Shown one piece after another: positions 35,395-42,573 of a stretch of 42,573 bases of DNA. The stretch is from Rhizobiaceae bacterium. Lineage in GTDB: Bacteria > Pseudomonadota > Alphaproteobacteria > Rhizobiales > Rhizobiaceae. The notes under the pieces are model-generated. The model saw only the letters and a list, made by a program, of their open reading frames with translations. It was not told the origin of the DNA and searched no databases. The first letter of the stretch is position 1, and each line of letters opens with the position of its first letter. The stretch spans positions 1-42,573 of the forward strand of contig JANQMU010000049.1 in assembly GCA_028279875.1 (NCBI GenBank), read 5' to 3'. The position numbers and the translations under genes are program-made.

Positions 35395-38379
35395 ATGGCA
35401 AGACAGGACGCCAACGAGACCTTCCAGGCAACCTCGTTTCTCTATGGTAGCAACGCATCCTATATCGAGGATCTCTATGCCCGGTATGAAGACAGCCCGG
35501 CCTCCGTTCCGCCGGAGTGGCAGAGCTTCTTCGCCGCCCTGAAGGATGACGCCGAAGCGGTCCGCAAGGCGGCCCGCGGCGCCTCCTGGAAGCGCGACAA
35601 CTGGCCGATCATCGAGAACGGCGAACTGGTGTCGGCTCTCGACGGCGATTGGGACGGCGTCGAAAAACACATCGAAGGCCGGCTGAAGGAAAAAACCGCC
35701 AATGGCGCCGCCGTCCTGTCGGATGACGAGGTGCAGCAGGCGACGCGCGATTCGGTCCGTGCCATCATGATGATCCGCGCCTATCGTATGCGCGGCCACC
35801 TGCACGCCAATCTCGACCCGCTGGGGCTTGCCGGCGAGAAGGAAGACTATAACGAGCTGTCGCCGGAAAATTACGGCTTCACCCCGGACGAATTCGACCG
35901 GCGCATCTTTCTGGACAACGTGCTTGGCCTGGAATATGCGACGATCAACGAGATGCTTGATATTCTCAAGCGAACCTATTGTTCGACCATCGGTGTCGAA
36001 TTCATGCATATCTCCAATCCGAAGGAGAAATCCTGGATCCAGCACCGGATCGAGGGGCCGGACAAGGGCGTCGAATTCACCCCCCGCGGCAAGATGGCGA
36101 TCCTGCAGAAGCTGATCGAAGCGGAAGGCTTCGAGCAGTTCATCGACGTCAAATACAAGGGCACAAAACGCTTCGGTCTCGATGGCGGCGAATCGCTGAT
36201 CCCGGCGCTCGAACAGATCATCAAGCGCGGCGGCCAGATGGGCCTCAAGGAAATCGTGCTCGGCATGTCGCATCGCGGCCGGCTCAATGTGCTGAGCCAG
36301 GTGATGGCCAAATCGCACCGGGCGATCTTCAACGAGTTCAAGGGCGGGTCCCATACGCCGGACGAGGTCGAGGGCTCGGGCGACGTCAAGTATCATCTCG
36401 GCACGTCGTCGGACCGCGAGTTCGACGGCAACAATGTGCACCTGTCGCTGACGGCCAACCCGTCCCACCTGGAAATCGTCAATCCGGTGGTCATGGGCAA
36501 GGCGCGCGCCAAGCAGGACCTGCTGGCCGGCCAGCCGCGCGACGAGGTCGTGCCGCTGACCGAGCGGGTCCAGGTGCTGCCGCTGCTGCTGCACGGCGAT
36601 GCGGCCTTTGCCGGCCAGGGAGTGGTTGCCGAATGCCTTGGTCTTTCGGGCCTGCGCGGCCACCGGGTCGCCGGAACGATCCATGTGATCGTCAACAACC
36701 AGATCGGCTTTACCACCAATCCGCGTTTTTCGCGGTCGTCGCCCTATCCGTCCGATGTCGCCAAGATGATCGAGGCGCCAATCTTCCACGTCAATGGCGA
36801 CGATCCGGAAGCCGTCGTCTACGCCGCCAAGGTGGCGACCGAGTTCCGCATGACGTTCCACAAGCCAGTGGTACTGGATATCTTCTGCTACCGGCGGTTC
36901 GGTCACAATGAGGGTGACGAACCGGCATTCACCCAGCCGATCATGTACCGCAAGATCCGCAGCCACGAGACCACCGTCCAGCTCTATTCGAAGAAGCTGA
37001 TCGCCGAGAGCCTGGTCGGCCAGGGCGAGGTGGAAAAAATGAAATCCGACTGGCGGGCCTATCTGGAACAGGAATTCGAGGCCGGCAATTCCTACAAGCC
37101 CAACAAGGCGGACTGGCTCGACGGGGCCTGGTCCGGCATGCGGGTCGCCGACAATCAGGATGAGCAGCGCCGCGGCAAGACCGCGCTGACCGTCAAGCAG
37201 CTCAGGGAAATGGGCCGCAAGCTTTCATCCGTCCCGGAAGGCTTCAAGATACACCGGACCGTGCAGCGCTTCATGGACCACCGGGCCAAGATGGCGGAGA
37301 CCGGCGAGGGCATCGACTGGGCCACCGCCGAGGCACTGGCCTTCGGGTCGCTGGTCGAGGACGGCCATCCGGTGCGCCTTTCCGGGCAGGATTGCGAACG
37401 CGGCACGTTTTCGCAGCGCCATTCCGTGCTCTACGACCAGGACGACGAGGAGCGCTACATCCCGCTCAACAATCTGAGCAAGGGCCAGGCGCTCTACGAA
37501 GTCGTCAATTCGATGCTGTCGGAAGAGGCGGTGCTCGGTTTCGAATATGGCTATTCGCTGGCCGACCCCAATGCCCTGACCCTGTGGGAGGCGCAGTTCG
37601 GCGATTTCGCCAATGGGGCGCAGGTCGTGTTCGACCAGTTCATCTCGTCCGGCGAACGCAAATGGCTTCGTATGTCGGGCCTCGTGTGCCTGCTGCCGCA
37701 CGGCTATGAGGGACAAGGACCGGAGCACTCGTCGGCGCGGCTCGAGCGGTTCCTGCAGCTCTGCGCGGAAGACAATATGCAGGTCGCCTATTGCACGACG
37801 CCGGCCAATTATTTCCACGTCCTGCGCCGCCAGATCAAACGCAATTTCAGGAAGCCGCTGATCCTGATGACGCCGAAATCGCTGCTGCGCCACAAACGGG
37901 CGGTGTCGCAACTGTCGGAGATGGCCGGCAGCAGTTCGTTCCACCGGCTGCTGTGGGACGATGCCGAGGTGCTCAAGGACCAGGCGATCAAACTGCAGAA
38001 GGACAACAAGATCCGCCGCGTCGTCATGTGCAGCGGCAAGGTCTATTACGATCTCTATGAGGAGCGGGAAAAGCGCGGAATCGACGATATCTATCTGCTG
38101 CGTCTCGAACAGCTCTATCCGTTCCCGGCCAAGGCGCTGATCAATGAGTTGTCGCGCTTCAACAGCGCCGAAATGGTCTGGTGCCAGGAGGAGCCGAAGA
38201 ACATGGGCGCCTGGGCCTTCATCGACCCCTATCTGGAATGGGTCCTCGCCCATATCGACGCCAAATATCAGCGTGTGCGCTATACCGGGCGGTCCGCCGC
38301 CGCGTCGCCGGCGACCGGCATCATGTCGAAACACAAATCGCAATTGGAAGCCTTCCTCGAGGATGCGCTTGGCGGCTGA
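35395..38379 (+). CDS. sucA: 2-oxoglutarate dehydrogenase E1 component
   Basis: SucA is the ThDP-dependent decarboxylase of the 2-oxoglutarate dehydrogenase complex. The 994-residue protein has the N-terminal E2-contact segment ([19 protein letters not shown]), [25 protein letters not shown], the ThDP motif [14 protein letters not shown]...[10 protein letters not shown], and the transketolase C-terminal part ([24 protein letters not shown]). The start at 35395 opens on the conserved [11 protein letters not shown] and has AAGGA 4-5 nt upstream; the ATG at 35320 adds 25 unconserved residues. sucB follows 49 bp later. Confidence 0.98.
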   Translation: MARQDANETFQATSFLYGSNASYIEDLYARYEDSPASVPPEWQSFFAALKDDAEAVRKAARGASWKRDNWPIIENGELVSALDGDWDGVEKHIEGRLKEKTANGAAVLSDDEVQQATRDSVRAIMMIRAYRMRGHLHANLDPLGLAGEKEDYNELSPENYGFTPDEFDRRIFLDNVLGLEYATINEMLDILKRTYCSTIGVEFMHISNPKEKSWIQHRIEGPDKGVEFTPRGKMAILQKLIEAEGFEQFIDVKYKGTKRFGLDGGESLIPALEQIIKRGGQMGLKEIVLGMSHRGRLNVLSQVMAKSHRAIFNEFKGGSHTPDEVEGSGDVKYHLGTSSDREFDGNNVHLSLTANPSHLEIVNPVVMGKARAKQDLLAGQPRDEVVPLTERVQVLPLLLHGDAAFAGQGVVAECLGLSGLRGHRVAGTIHVIVNNQIGFTTNPRFSRSSPYPSDVAKMIEAPIFHVNGDDPEAVVYAAKVATEFRMTFHKPVVLDIFCYRRFGHNEGDEPAFTQPIMYRKIRSHETTVQLYSKKLIAESLVGQGEVEKMKSDWRAYLEQEFEAGNSYKPNKADWLDGAWSGMRVADNQDEQRRGKTALTVKQLREMGRKLSSVPEGFKIHRTVQRFMDHRAKMAETGEGIDWATAEALAFGSLVEDGHPVRLSGQDCERGTFSQRHSVLYDQDDEERYIPLNNLSKGQALYEVVNSMLSEEAVLGFEYGYSLADPNALTLWEAQFGDFANGAQVVFDQFISSGERKWLRMSGLVCLLPHGYEGQGPEHSSARLERFLQLCAEDNMQVAYCTTPANYFHVLRRQIKRNFRKPLILMTPKSLLRHKRAVSQLSEMAGSSSFHRLLWDDAEVLKDQAIKLQKDNKIRRVVMCSGKVYYDLYEEREKRGIDDIYLLRLEQLYPFPAKALINELSRFNSAEMVWCQEEPKNMGAWAFIDPYLEWVLAHIDAKYQRVRYTGRSAAASPATGIMSKHKSQLEAFLEDALGG

Positions 38380-38428
38380 GCGCCGCCATGTCACGAGACT
38401 TAAAACCGACAAACGGAAACTGAACACC

Positions 38429-39655
38429 ATGTCCACAGAAATTCGCGTTCCCACCCTGGGCGAATCCGTCACCGAGGCGACGATCGGAACCTGGTTCAAG
38501 AAGGTCGGCGACGGGGTTGCCGTCGACGAATCGCTGGTCGAACTGGAGACCGACAAGGTGACGATCGAAGTGCCGGCCCCGGTCGGCGGAACGCTTTCGG
38601 AGATCACCGCCCAGGAAGGTGAGACGGTCGAGGTCAATGCGCTTCTCGGCCAGATTGCCGAGGGTGCGGCGGCCCCCGCCCCGGCGGCCAAGAAAGAGGA
38701 AGCGGCAGCCGCCCAGCCCGCCGAAGCAGCAGCAGCGCCTGCCACTGTGGCCGATGCCGGCACCGACATGCCGCCGTCGCCGGCAGCGGCCAAGATGATG
38801 GAAGAAAACAAACTGACCGCCGACCAGGTGGCCGGATCGGGCAAACGCGGCCAGGTGCTCAAGGGCGATGTGATCGACGCGCTGGCCGGCGGCGCGGCCG
38901 CGGCGCCCGCCGCCGCCCCGGCGGCAGCGCGGGCGCCATCGCCGGCGGAGGACGAGAAGCGCGAGGAAAGGGTCAAGATGACCCGGCTTCGCCAGACCAT
39001 CGCGCGGCGGCTGAAGGATGCCCAGAACACCGCCGCCATGCTGACCACCTATAACGAGGTCGACATGACCGCGGTGATGGAACTGCGCAAGAAATACAAG
39101 GAGCTTTTCGAGAAGAAACACGGCGTCAAGCTCGGCTTTATGGGCTTTTTCACCAAGGCCGTCTGTCATGCGCTGAAGGAGATTCCGGCGGTTAACGCCG
39201 AAATCGACGGCACCGACATCATCTACAAGAATTTCTGCCATGTCGGCGTTGCCGTGGGAACCGACAAGGGGCTGGTGGTTCCGGTGGTGCGCGACGCCGA
39301 TCAAAGGTCGATCGCCGGGATCGAACAGGAGATCGGACGCCTCGGCCTGGCGGCCCGCAACGGCGAACTGGCGATGTCCGACATGCAGGGCGGCACCTTC
39401 ACCCTGTCGAATGGCGGCGTCTATGGCTCGCTGATGTCGTCACCGATCCTCAACGCGCCGCAATCGGGCATTCTGGGCATGCACAAGATCCAGGAGCGGC
39501 CGGTGGCCCTCGGCGGCGAGGTGGTGATCCGGCCGATGATGTATCTGGCCCTGTCCTACGATCACCGCATCGTCGACGGAAAAGAGGCCGTCACCTTCCT
39601 CGTGCGCGTCAAGGAAAGCCTGGAGGATCCGGAGCGGCTGGTCCTGGATCTGTAG
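38429..39655 (+). CDS. sucB: 2-oxoglutarate dehydrogenase E2 (dihydrolipoyl succinyltransferase)
   Basis: The 408-residue E2 core protein has a lipoyl domain (1-~77, lipoyl-lysine in ETDKVTIEV), an Ala/Pro/Glu-rich hinge, a peripheral subunit-binding domain ([20 protein letters not shown]), a second Ala/Pro linker and the catalytic domain with [13 protein letters not shown] near the C-terminus. The start at 38429 gives [19 protein letters not shown], the family N-terminus; the much longer frame from 38144 lies inside sucA in another frame and is not used. Confidence 0.99.
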   Translation: MSTEIRVPTLGESVTEATIGTWFKKVGDGVAVDESLVELETDKVTIEVPAPVGGTLSEITAQEGETVEVNALLGQIAEGAAAPAPAAKKEEAAAAQPAEAAAAPATVADAGTDMPPSPAAAKMMEENKLTADQVAGSGKRGQVLKGDVIDALAGGAAAAPAAAPAAARAPSPAEDEKREERVKMTRLRQTIARRLKDAQNTAAMLTTYNEVDMTAVMELRKKYKELFEKKHGVKLGFMGFFTKAVCHALKEIPAVNAEIDGTDIIYKNFCHVGVAVGTDKGLVVPVVRDADQRSIAGIEQEIGRLGLAARNGELAMSDMQGGTFTLSNGGVYGSLMSSPILNAPQSGILGMHKIQERPVALGGEVVIRPMMYLALSYDHRIVDGKEAVTFLVRVKESLEDPERLVLDL

Positions 39656-39708
39656 CCGGCGGCGGTGCGGCCTTAGAGCGAGGAGTGTGGCATGACAGAG
39701 ACCTCTCC

Positions 39709-40212
39709 ATGAAGGCCGCACCCGTCCTTATCGCCGCGCTTGCCGCGGCGGCTCTGCTGTCGGTCGGGGTGGTTGCGACAGGCCTCAAGGGCAGCCGCAG
39801 CTGTCCGCAGGGCCTTGCGGCCTATGGCGCGCTCGACCAGGCGATTTTGCTGGAATTTGCCGGCACGGCCGATGGCCGTTTCGAGGTCCTGCTGGGCGAT
39901 GGCGGGGTAGCGCTTGAGGGTTTCGTCTATCCGGGCGAGGATGATGGCGGAAAAGAGGCGGTCGTGCTCAACAATTGTCCGGAGGGCGATGCGACGGGCG
40001 AGGAACTGGCGGCCTGCACCATCTGGCAGGGACCGATCAATGCCGTTGCCGATGGTAGCGCCGGACCGCTGCCGGCATCCGACCAGCCGGCGGCCGGGGC
40101 GCTGCGCCTCGCCGGCTTTGACGAGGCGCTGACGGCTTCGGAATTTTACCGGCGGACCGGGCTTCCGGTGCGCGCTTTCGATGAACTCACACTGCTGGCC
40201 TGCCGGCAATGA
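39709..40212 (+). CDS. Hypothetical exported protein in the suc operon (167 aa)
   Basis: A 167-residue protein between sucB (53 bp) and lpd (39 bp). It begins with a hydrophobic segment (APVLIAALAAAALLSVGVVATGL) usable as a signal peptide or membrane anchor. The rest contains four cysteines (RSCPQ, NNCPEG, AACTIW and LLACRQ at the very C-terminus) and an acidic region (YPGEDDGGKEA). I recognise no family. The start is uncertain: an in-frame GTG at 39685 would add eight residues. It is codirectional with the TCA genes and probably cotranscribed, but an exported protein is not expected to take part in the cytosolic complex. Confidence 0.6.
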   Translation: MKAAPVLIAALAAAALLSVGVVATGLKGSRSCPQGLAAYGALDQAILLEFAGTADGRFEVLLGDGGVALEGFVYPGEDDGGKEAVVLNNCPEGDATGEELAACTIWQGPINAVADGSAGPLPASDQPAAGALRLAGFDEALTASEFYRRTGLPVRAFDELTLLACRQ

Positions 40213-40251
40213 TTTTTCCGGCCGGAAGGGCCGATGGAAGGGGACAGTCGG

Positions 40252-41664
40252 ATGGCTGAACGTTACGATCTGATAGTGATTGGCACCGGACCGGGCGGGT
40301 ATGTCTGCGCGATCAAGGCGGCGCAGCTGGGCCTGAAGACGGCTGTCGTCGAAAAACGCAGCACGCTGGGCGGTACCTGCCTGAATATCGGCTGCATCCC
40401 GTCAAAGGCCTTGCTGCACGCTTCGGAGATCTTCGCCGATGCGAGCCATTCGCTGCCGCAGCTTGGCGTCGATGTCGGCGAGCCGAAGCTCGATCTGGCG
40501 AAAATGATGGCGCACAAGGATGCTACGGTAACGTCGAATGTCGAGGGCGTCGCGTTTTTGATGAAGAAGAACAAGATCGACGTCTATACGGGCACCGGAA
40601 AGATCCTCGGCGAGAGCAAGGTGTCGGTCAAGGCAGGCAGGAGCAAGGCGCAGGAGCTCGAGGCGACCAATATCGTCATCGCCACCGGGTCGGATGTTGC
40701 CGGCATACCGGGCGTCGATCTTGAATTCGATGAAAAGACTATCGTCACATCGACCGGCGCACTGGAATTGCCCAAGGTGCCGGAGCATCTGGTGGTCGTC
40801 GGCGGCGGCGTGATCGGGCTGGAACTCGGATCGGTCTGGGCGCGGCTCGGCGCCGAGGTGACGGTGGTCGAATATCTCGACAAGATCCTCGGGCCTATGG
40901 ACGCGGATGTCTCCCGCCAGTTCCAGCGCATGCTGGCCAAACAGGGCATGACCTTCAAGACGGGCGCAAAGGTGACGGCGGTGCAGAAGACGGACAAGGG
41001 CGCGCTCGTCACCTTCAGGCCGGTTGCCGGCGGTGATGCGGAGACGATCTCGGCCGACGCGGTGCTGGTCGCGACCGGCCGCAAGCCCTATACGGAAGGC
41101 CTCGGACTCGAGACGACCGGCGTCGTCATGGATGGCCATGGCCGCGTCCATATCGACGAGCATTTCAAAACGAATATCCACGGTATCTATGCGATCGGCG
41201 ATGTCGTCGCGGGGCCGATGCTGGCGCACAAGGCCGAGGACGAGGGTGTCGCCGTCGCCGAGATCCTCGCCGGGCAGGCCGGACACGTCAATTATAACGT
41301 CATCCCGAGCGTCGTCTATACGCAGCCGGAAGTCGCGTCGATCGGCAAGACCGAGGAGGAACTGAAGGCGGACGGCGTTGACTACAAGGTCGGCAAGTTT
41401 CCATTCTCGGCCAATGGCCGGGCGCGGGCGATGCTGCATCAGGAGGGCTTTGTCAAGATCCTCGCCGACAAGCACAGCGACAGGGTCCTGGGCGTCCACA
41501 TCGTCGGCTACGGTGCCGGCGAAATGATCCATGAAGCCGCCGTGCTGATGGAATTCGGCGGCAGCGCCGAAGATCTGGCACGGACCTGCCATGCCCACCC
41601 GACCATGTCGGAAGCCGTCAAGGAGGCGGCGCTGGGAGCGTTCCAGAAGACCATCCACATGTAG
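40252..41664 (+). CDS. lpdA: Dihydrolipoyl dehydrogenase (E3)
   Basis: E3 reoxidises dihydrolipoamide for the 2-oxoglutarate dehydrogenase complex with FAD and NAD+. The 470-residue protein has FAD-binding IGTGPGGYVCA, the redox-active Cys43/Cys48 pair in GGTCLNIGCIPSK, NAD-binding VVGGGVIGLELGSVW, YAIGDVVAGPMLAHKAEDEG and the C-terminal catalytic His-Glu in HAHPTMSEA. The ATG at 40252 opens on MAERYDLIVIG with GGGGA upstream. Its place at the end of the suc genes assigns it to the OGDH complex. Confidence 0.98.
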   Translation: MAERYDLIVIGTGPGGYVCAIKAAQLGLKTAVVEKRSTLGGTCLNIGCIPSKALLHASEIFADASHSLPQLGVDVGEPKLDLAKMMAHKDATVTSNVEGVAFLMKKNKIDVYTGTGKILGESKVSVKAGRSKAQELEATNIVIATGSDVAGIPGVDLEFDEKTIVTSTGALELPKVPEHLVVVGGGVIGLELGSVWARLGAEVTVVEYLDKILGPMDADVSRQFQRMLAKQGMTFKTGAKVTAVQKTDKGALVTFRPVAGGDAETISADAVLVATGRKPYTEGLGLETTGVVMDGHGRVHIDEHFKTNIHGIYAIGDVVAGPMLAHKAEDEGVAVAEILAGQAGHVNYNVIPSVVYTQPEVASIGKTEEELKADGVDYKVGKFPFSANGRARAMLHQEGFVKILADKHSDRVLGVHIVGYGAGEMIHEAAVLMEFGGSAEDLARTCHAHPTMSEAVKEAALGAFQKTIHM

Positions 41665-41693
41665 AACAACGCGCTCCGGCGCGTGGTCCCGGA

Positions 41694-42143
41694 TCAGTTC
41701 CTGGAGGCAAGCCAGTCGTCGATTGGTTCGCCATGTGCGGCAATGGCTGCCTGCCATGACGCCATTTCGGCGGCAAAGGCTTCGTCCGTCATCGCTTCCA
41801 GAACCTTGTCGCCTTCATCGCCGAGGCTCGTCATGGCATAGGTGACGCTGGCGAGTGATCCGCCGTCATTGGCCGTCACCTCGATCTCGATGATCCCGGC
41901 GGTCTTGTCCCGCTCGACGCGCGCATATTGCGCCACGCCCGCCTCCGCGTCGAAGGCGATCGTGATGAAAGTCGTGGCACCGACGGCAAACACGTCATGG
42001 CGGCAAAACCCGTCTCCCCGCAGGAAAGACGGATTCCAGCCGATTTCCCCCAGCCAGTGTTTTTCACCTTCGGCGGTAAACAGCCAAATGGCGCGTTGCG
42101 GCGGATATTTCGTTTCGACGGCGCCGCGGCGGGTGATTTGCAT
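41694..42143 (-). CDS. SRPBCC-fold (START/AHSA1-like) protein
   Basis: A 149-residue cytosolic protein with the pattern of small SRPBCC proteins: an N-terminal strand, then AIWLFTAEGEKHWLGEIGWNPSFL (split near residues 19-42), a strand-rich middle (FITIAFDAEAGVAQYARVERD, IIEIEVTAND), VTYAMTSLGDEGDKVL and a C-terminal helix (MASWQAAIAAHG). The fold usually binds a hydrophobic ligand in a deep cavity. It lies 6 nt downstream of a small DNA-binding-like protein on the same strand, so the two form an operon. The ligand is unknown. Confidence 0.78.
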   Translation of the reverse strand: MQITRRGAVETKYPPQRAIWLFTAEGEKHWLGEIGWNPSFLRGDGFCRHDVFAVGATTFITIAFDAEAGVAQYARVERDKTAGIIEIEVTANDGGSLASVTYAMTSLGDEGDKVLEAMTDEAFAAEMASWQAAIAAHGEPIDDWLASRN

Positions 42144-42149
42144 TCCGCT

Positions 42150-42395
42150 CTAAGCCTCCGACAGGTTGTGGCTGTCGGCCGCCGTCAGATCGAGCCCGAA
42201 GGCCGTTCGCATTTGCCCGATGAAGTCCAGCGTTTCCGGGCTGAAGGGACACTTGCCTTCAAAATTGTGCAGTACGATTCCCTCGATCAGATCACCCAGA
42301 CCCATCTCGTGTTTTGACGCGATGGCCTTGAGAACCTGCAGAACACGCCTTTCGATCCGCACGCCAGTCTGGACGCGCTCGATTGTCTTTGCCAT
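42150..42395 (-). CDS. Small ribbon-helix-helix-like regulator (81 aa)
   Basis: An 81-residue protein starting MAKTIERVQTGVRIERRVLQ. The strand TGVRIERRV followed by two helices (LQVLKAIASKHEMG, LGDLIEGIVLHNF) fits a ribbon-helix-helix fold, and the LTAADSHNL ending is typical of a small family seen in several bacteria. GGAAGGG lies 8-9 nt before the ATG at 42395. It is the first gene of a two-gene operon with the SRPBCC protein. A 24-bp imperfect palindrome upstream is a likely operator, suggesting autoregulation with the SRPBCC protein as possible effector-binding partner. DNA binding is inferred from the predicted fold. Confidence 0.65.
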   Translation of the reverse strand: MAKTIERVQTGVRIERRVLQVLKAIASKHEMGLGDLIEGIVLHNFEGKCPFSPETLDFIGQMRTAFGLDLTAADSHNLSEA

Positions 42396-42424
42396 CGGGT
42401 TTTCCCTTCCACTCCAAGAGCGGT

Positions 42425-42448
42425 AACTTGGTACCATGGTAGGAAGTT
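42425..42448 (-). promoter_or_regulatory. 24-bp imperfect palindrome, operator candidate
   Basis: AACTT-N2-TACCATGGTA-N2-AAGTT has 20 of 24 positions in perfect dyad symmetry. It lies 30 bp upstream of the small regulator's ATG and overlaps a possible promoter whose -35 on the minus strand is TTGCAA (plus positions 42450-42455). Binding here would block transcription of the two-gene unit. Confidence 0.55.
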
Positions 42449-42573
42449 GGTTGCAAGCGAACGTGCCTTAGAGCATCGGGCGGCAATATTGAACCATTTG
42501 ACCGGCTTATCAGGCCTGCTGGCGAGGCGCGGTCGCCGCCGTGGTCCGGGTTGACCACAAGGTGGTCGCAACG

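Overview
The window reads as one contiguous chromosomal segment of a high-GC alphaproteobacterium, most likely of the order Hyphomicrobiales (Rhizobiales). The support is gene order and families seen together in that group: dapF-mtaB-ftsY; ffh-chorismate mutase-rpsP-rimM-trmD-rplS followed by leuC; sdhCDAB; and zapE/mdh-sucC-sucD-sucA-sucB-lpd with an Omp19-type inhibitor lipoprotein upstream. I found no rRNA or tRNA gene, CRISPR array, complete insertion sequence or obvious prophage. Species cannot be given from the sequence alone.

Layout. 1-2.5 kb (minus strand): dapF-mtaB-ftsY; ftsY runs off the left edge inside a pure 6-bp tandem repeat. 2.7-5.7 kb: an outer-membrane beta-barrel protein with a TTG start, a small two-gene unit whose second gene is frameshifted by a 4-bp duplication, and an MBL-fold hydrolase. 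5.7-9.5 kb: a hybrid histidine kinase and OmpR-type regulator pair that overlap, followed by two divergent small secreted four-cysteine proteins; all three promoter regions carry the same direct-repeat motif. 9.7-12 kb: a ThDP-dependent enzyme coupled to a carboxymuconolactone-decarboxylase-family protein. 12.0-12.85 kb: an AT-richer gap with a 72-residue helix-turn-helix protein and a probable small RNA gene. 12.85-17.4 kb: the SRP/ribosome/tRNA-modification cluster. 17.5-23.2 kb: an amino-acid ABC transporter without its ATPase, leuC, a membrane diguanylate cyclase, a small exported protein and a GNAT acetyltransferase. 23.5-26.9 kb: sdhCDAB. 27-31.9 kb: a small exported protein with a peptidoglycan-binding-like motif, an APC permease, an exported MsrA, an Omp19-like lipoprotein and zapE. 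32-41.7 kb: mdh-sucCDAB-(unknown)-lpd. 41.7-42.4 kb: an SRPBCC protein and a small DNA-binding-like protein behind a palindromic operator candidate.

Functionally, much of the right half is the oxidative TCA branch: 2-oxoglutarate dehydrogenase (SucA, SucB, Lpd), succinyl-CoA synthetase (SucCD), succinate dehydrogenase (SdhCDAB) and malate dehydrogenase. The left half carries both protein components of co-translational membrane targeting, the SRP GTPase Ffh and its receptor FtsY.

The best candidate for something undescribed is the 5.7-9.5 kb two-component unit. The repeated motif GWWACA-N3-GAWACA lies upstream of the kinase operon and of both small secreted proteins, suggesting a compact self-regulating circuit whose outputs are two cysteine-containing periplasmic proteins. 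Other strong leads are the small RNA upstream of ffh, the palindrome at the right edge, the GATC-duplication frameshift and the expanded Pro-Glu repeat in FtsY.
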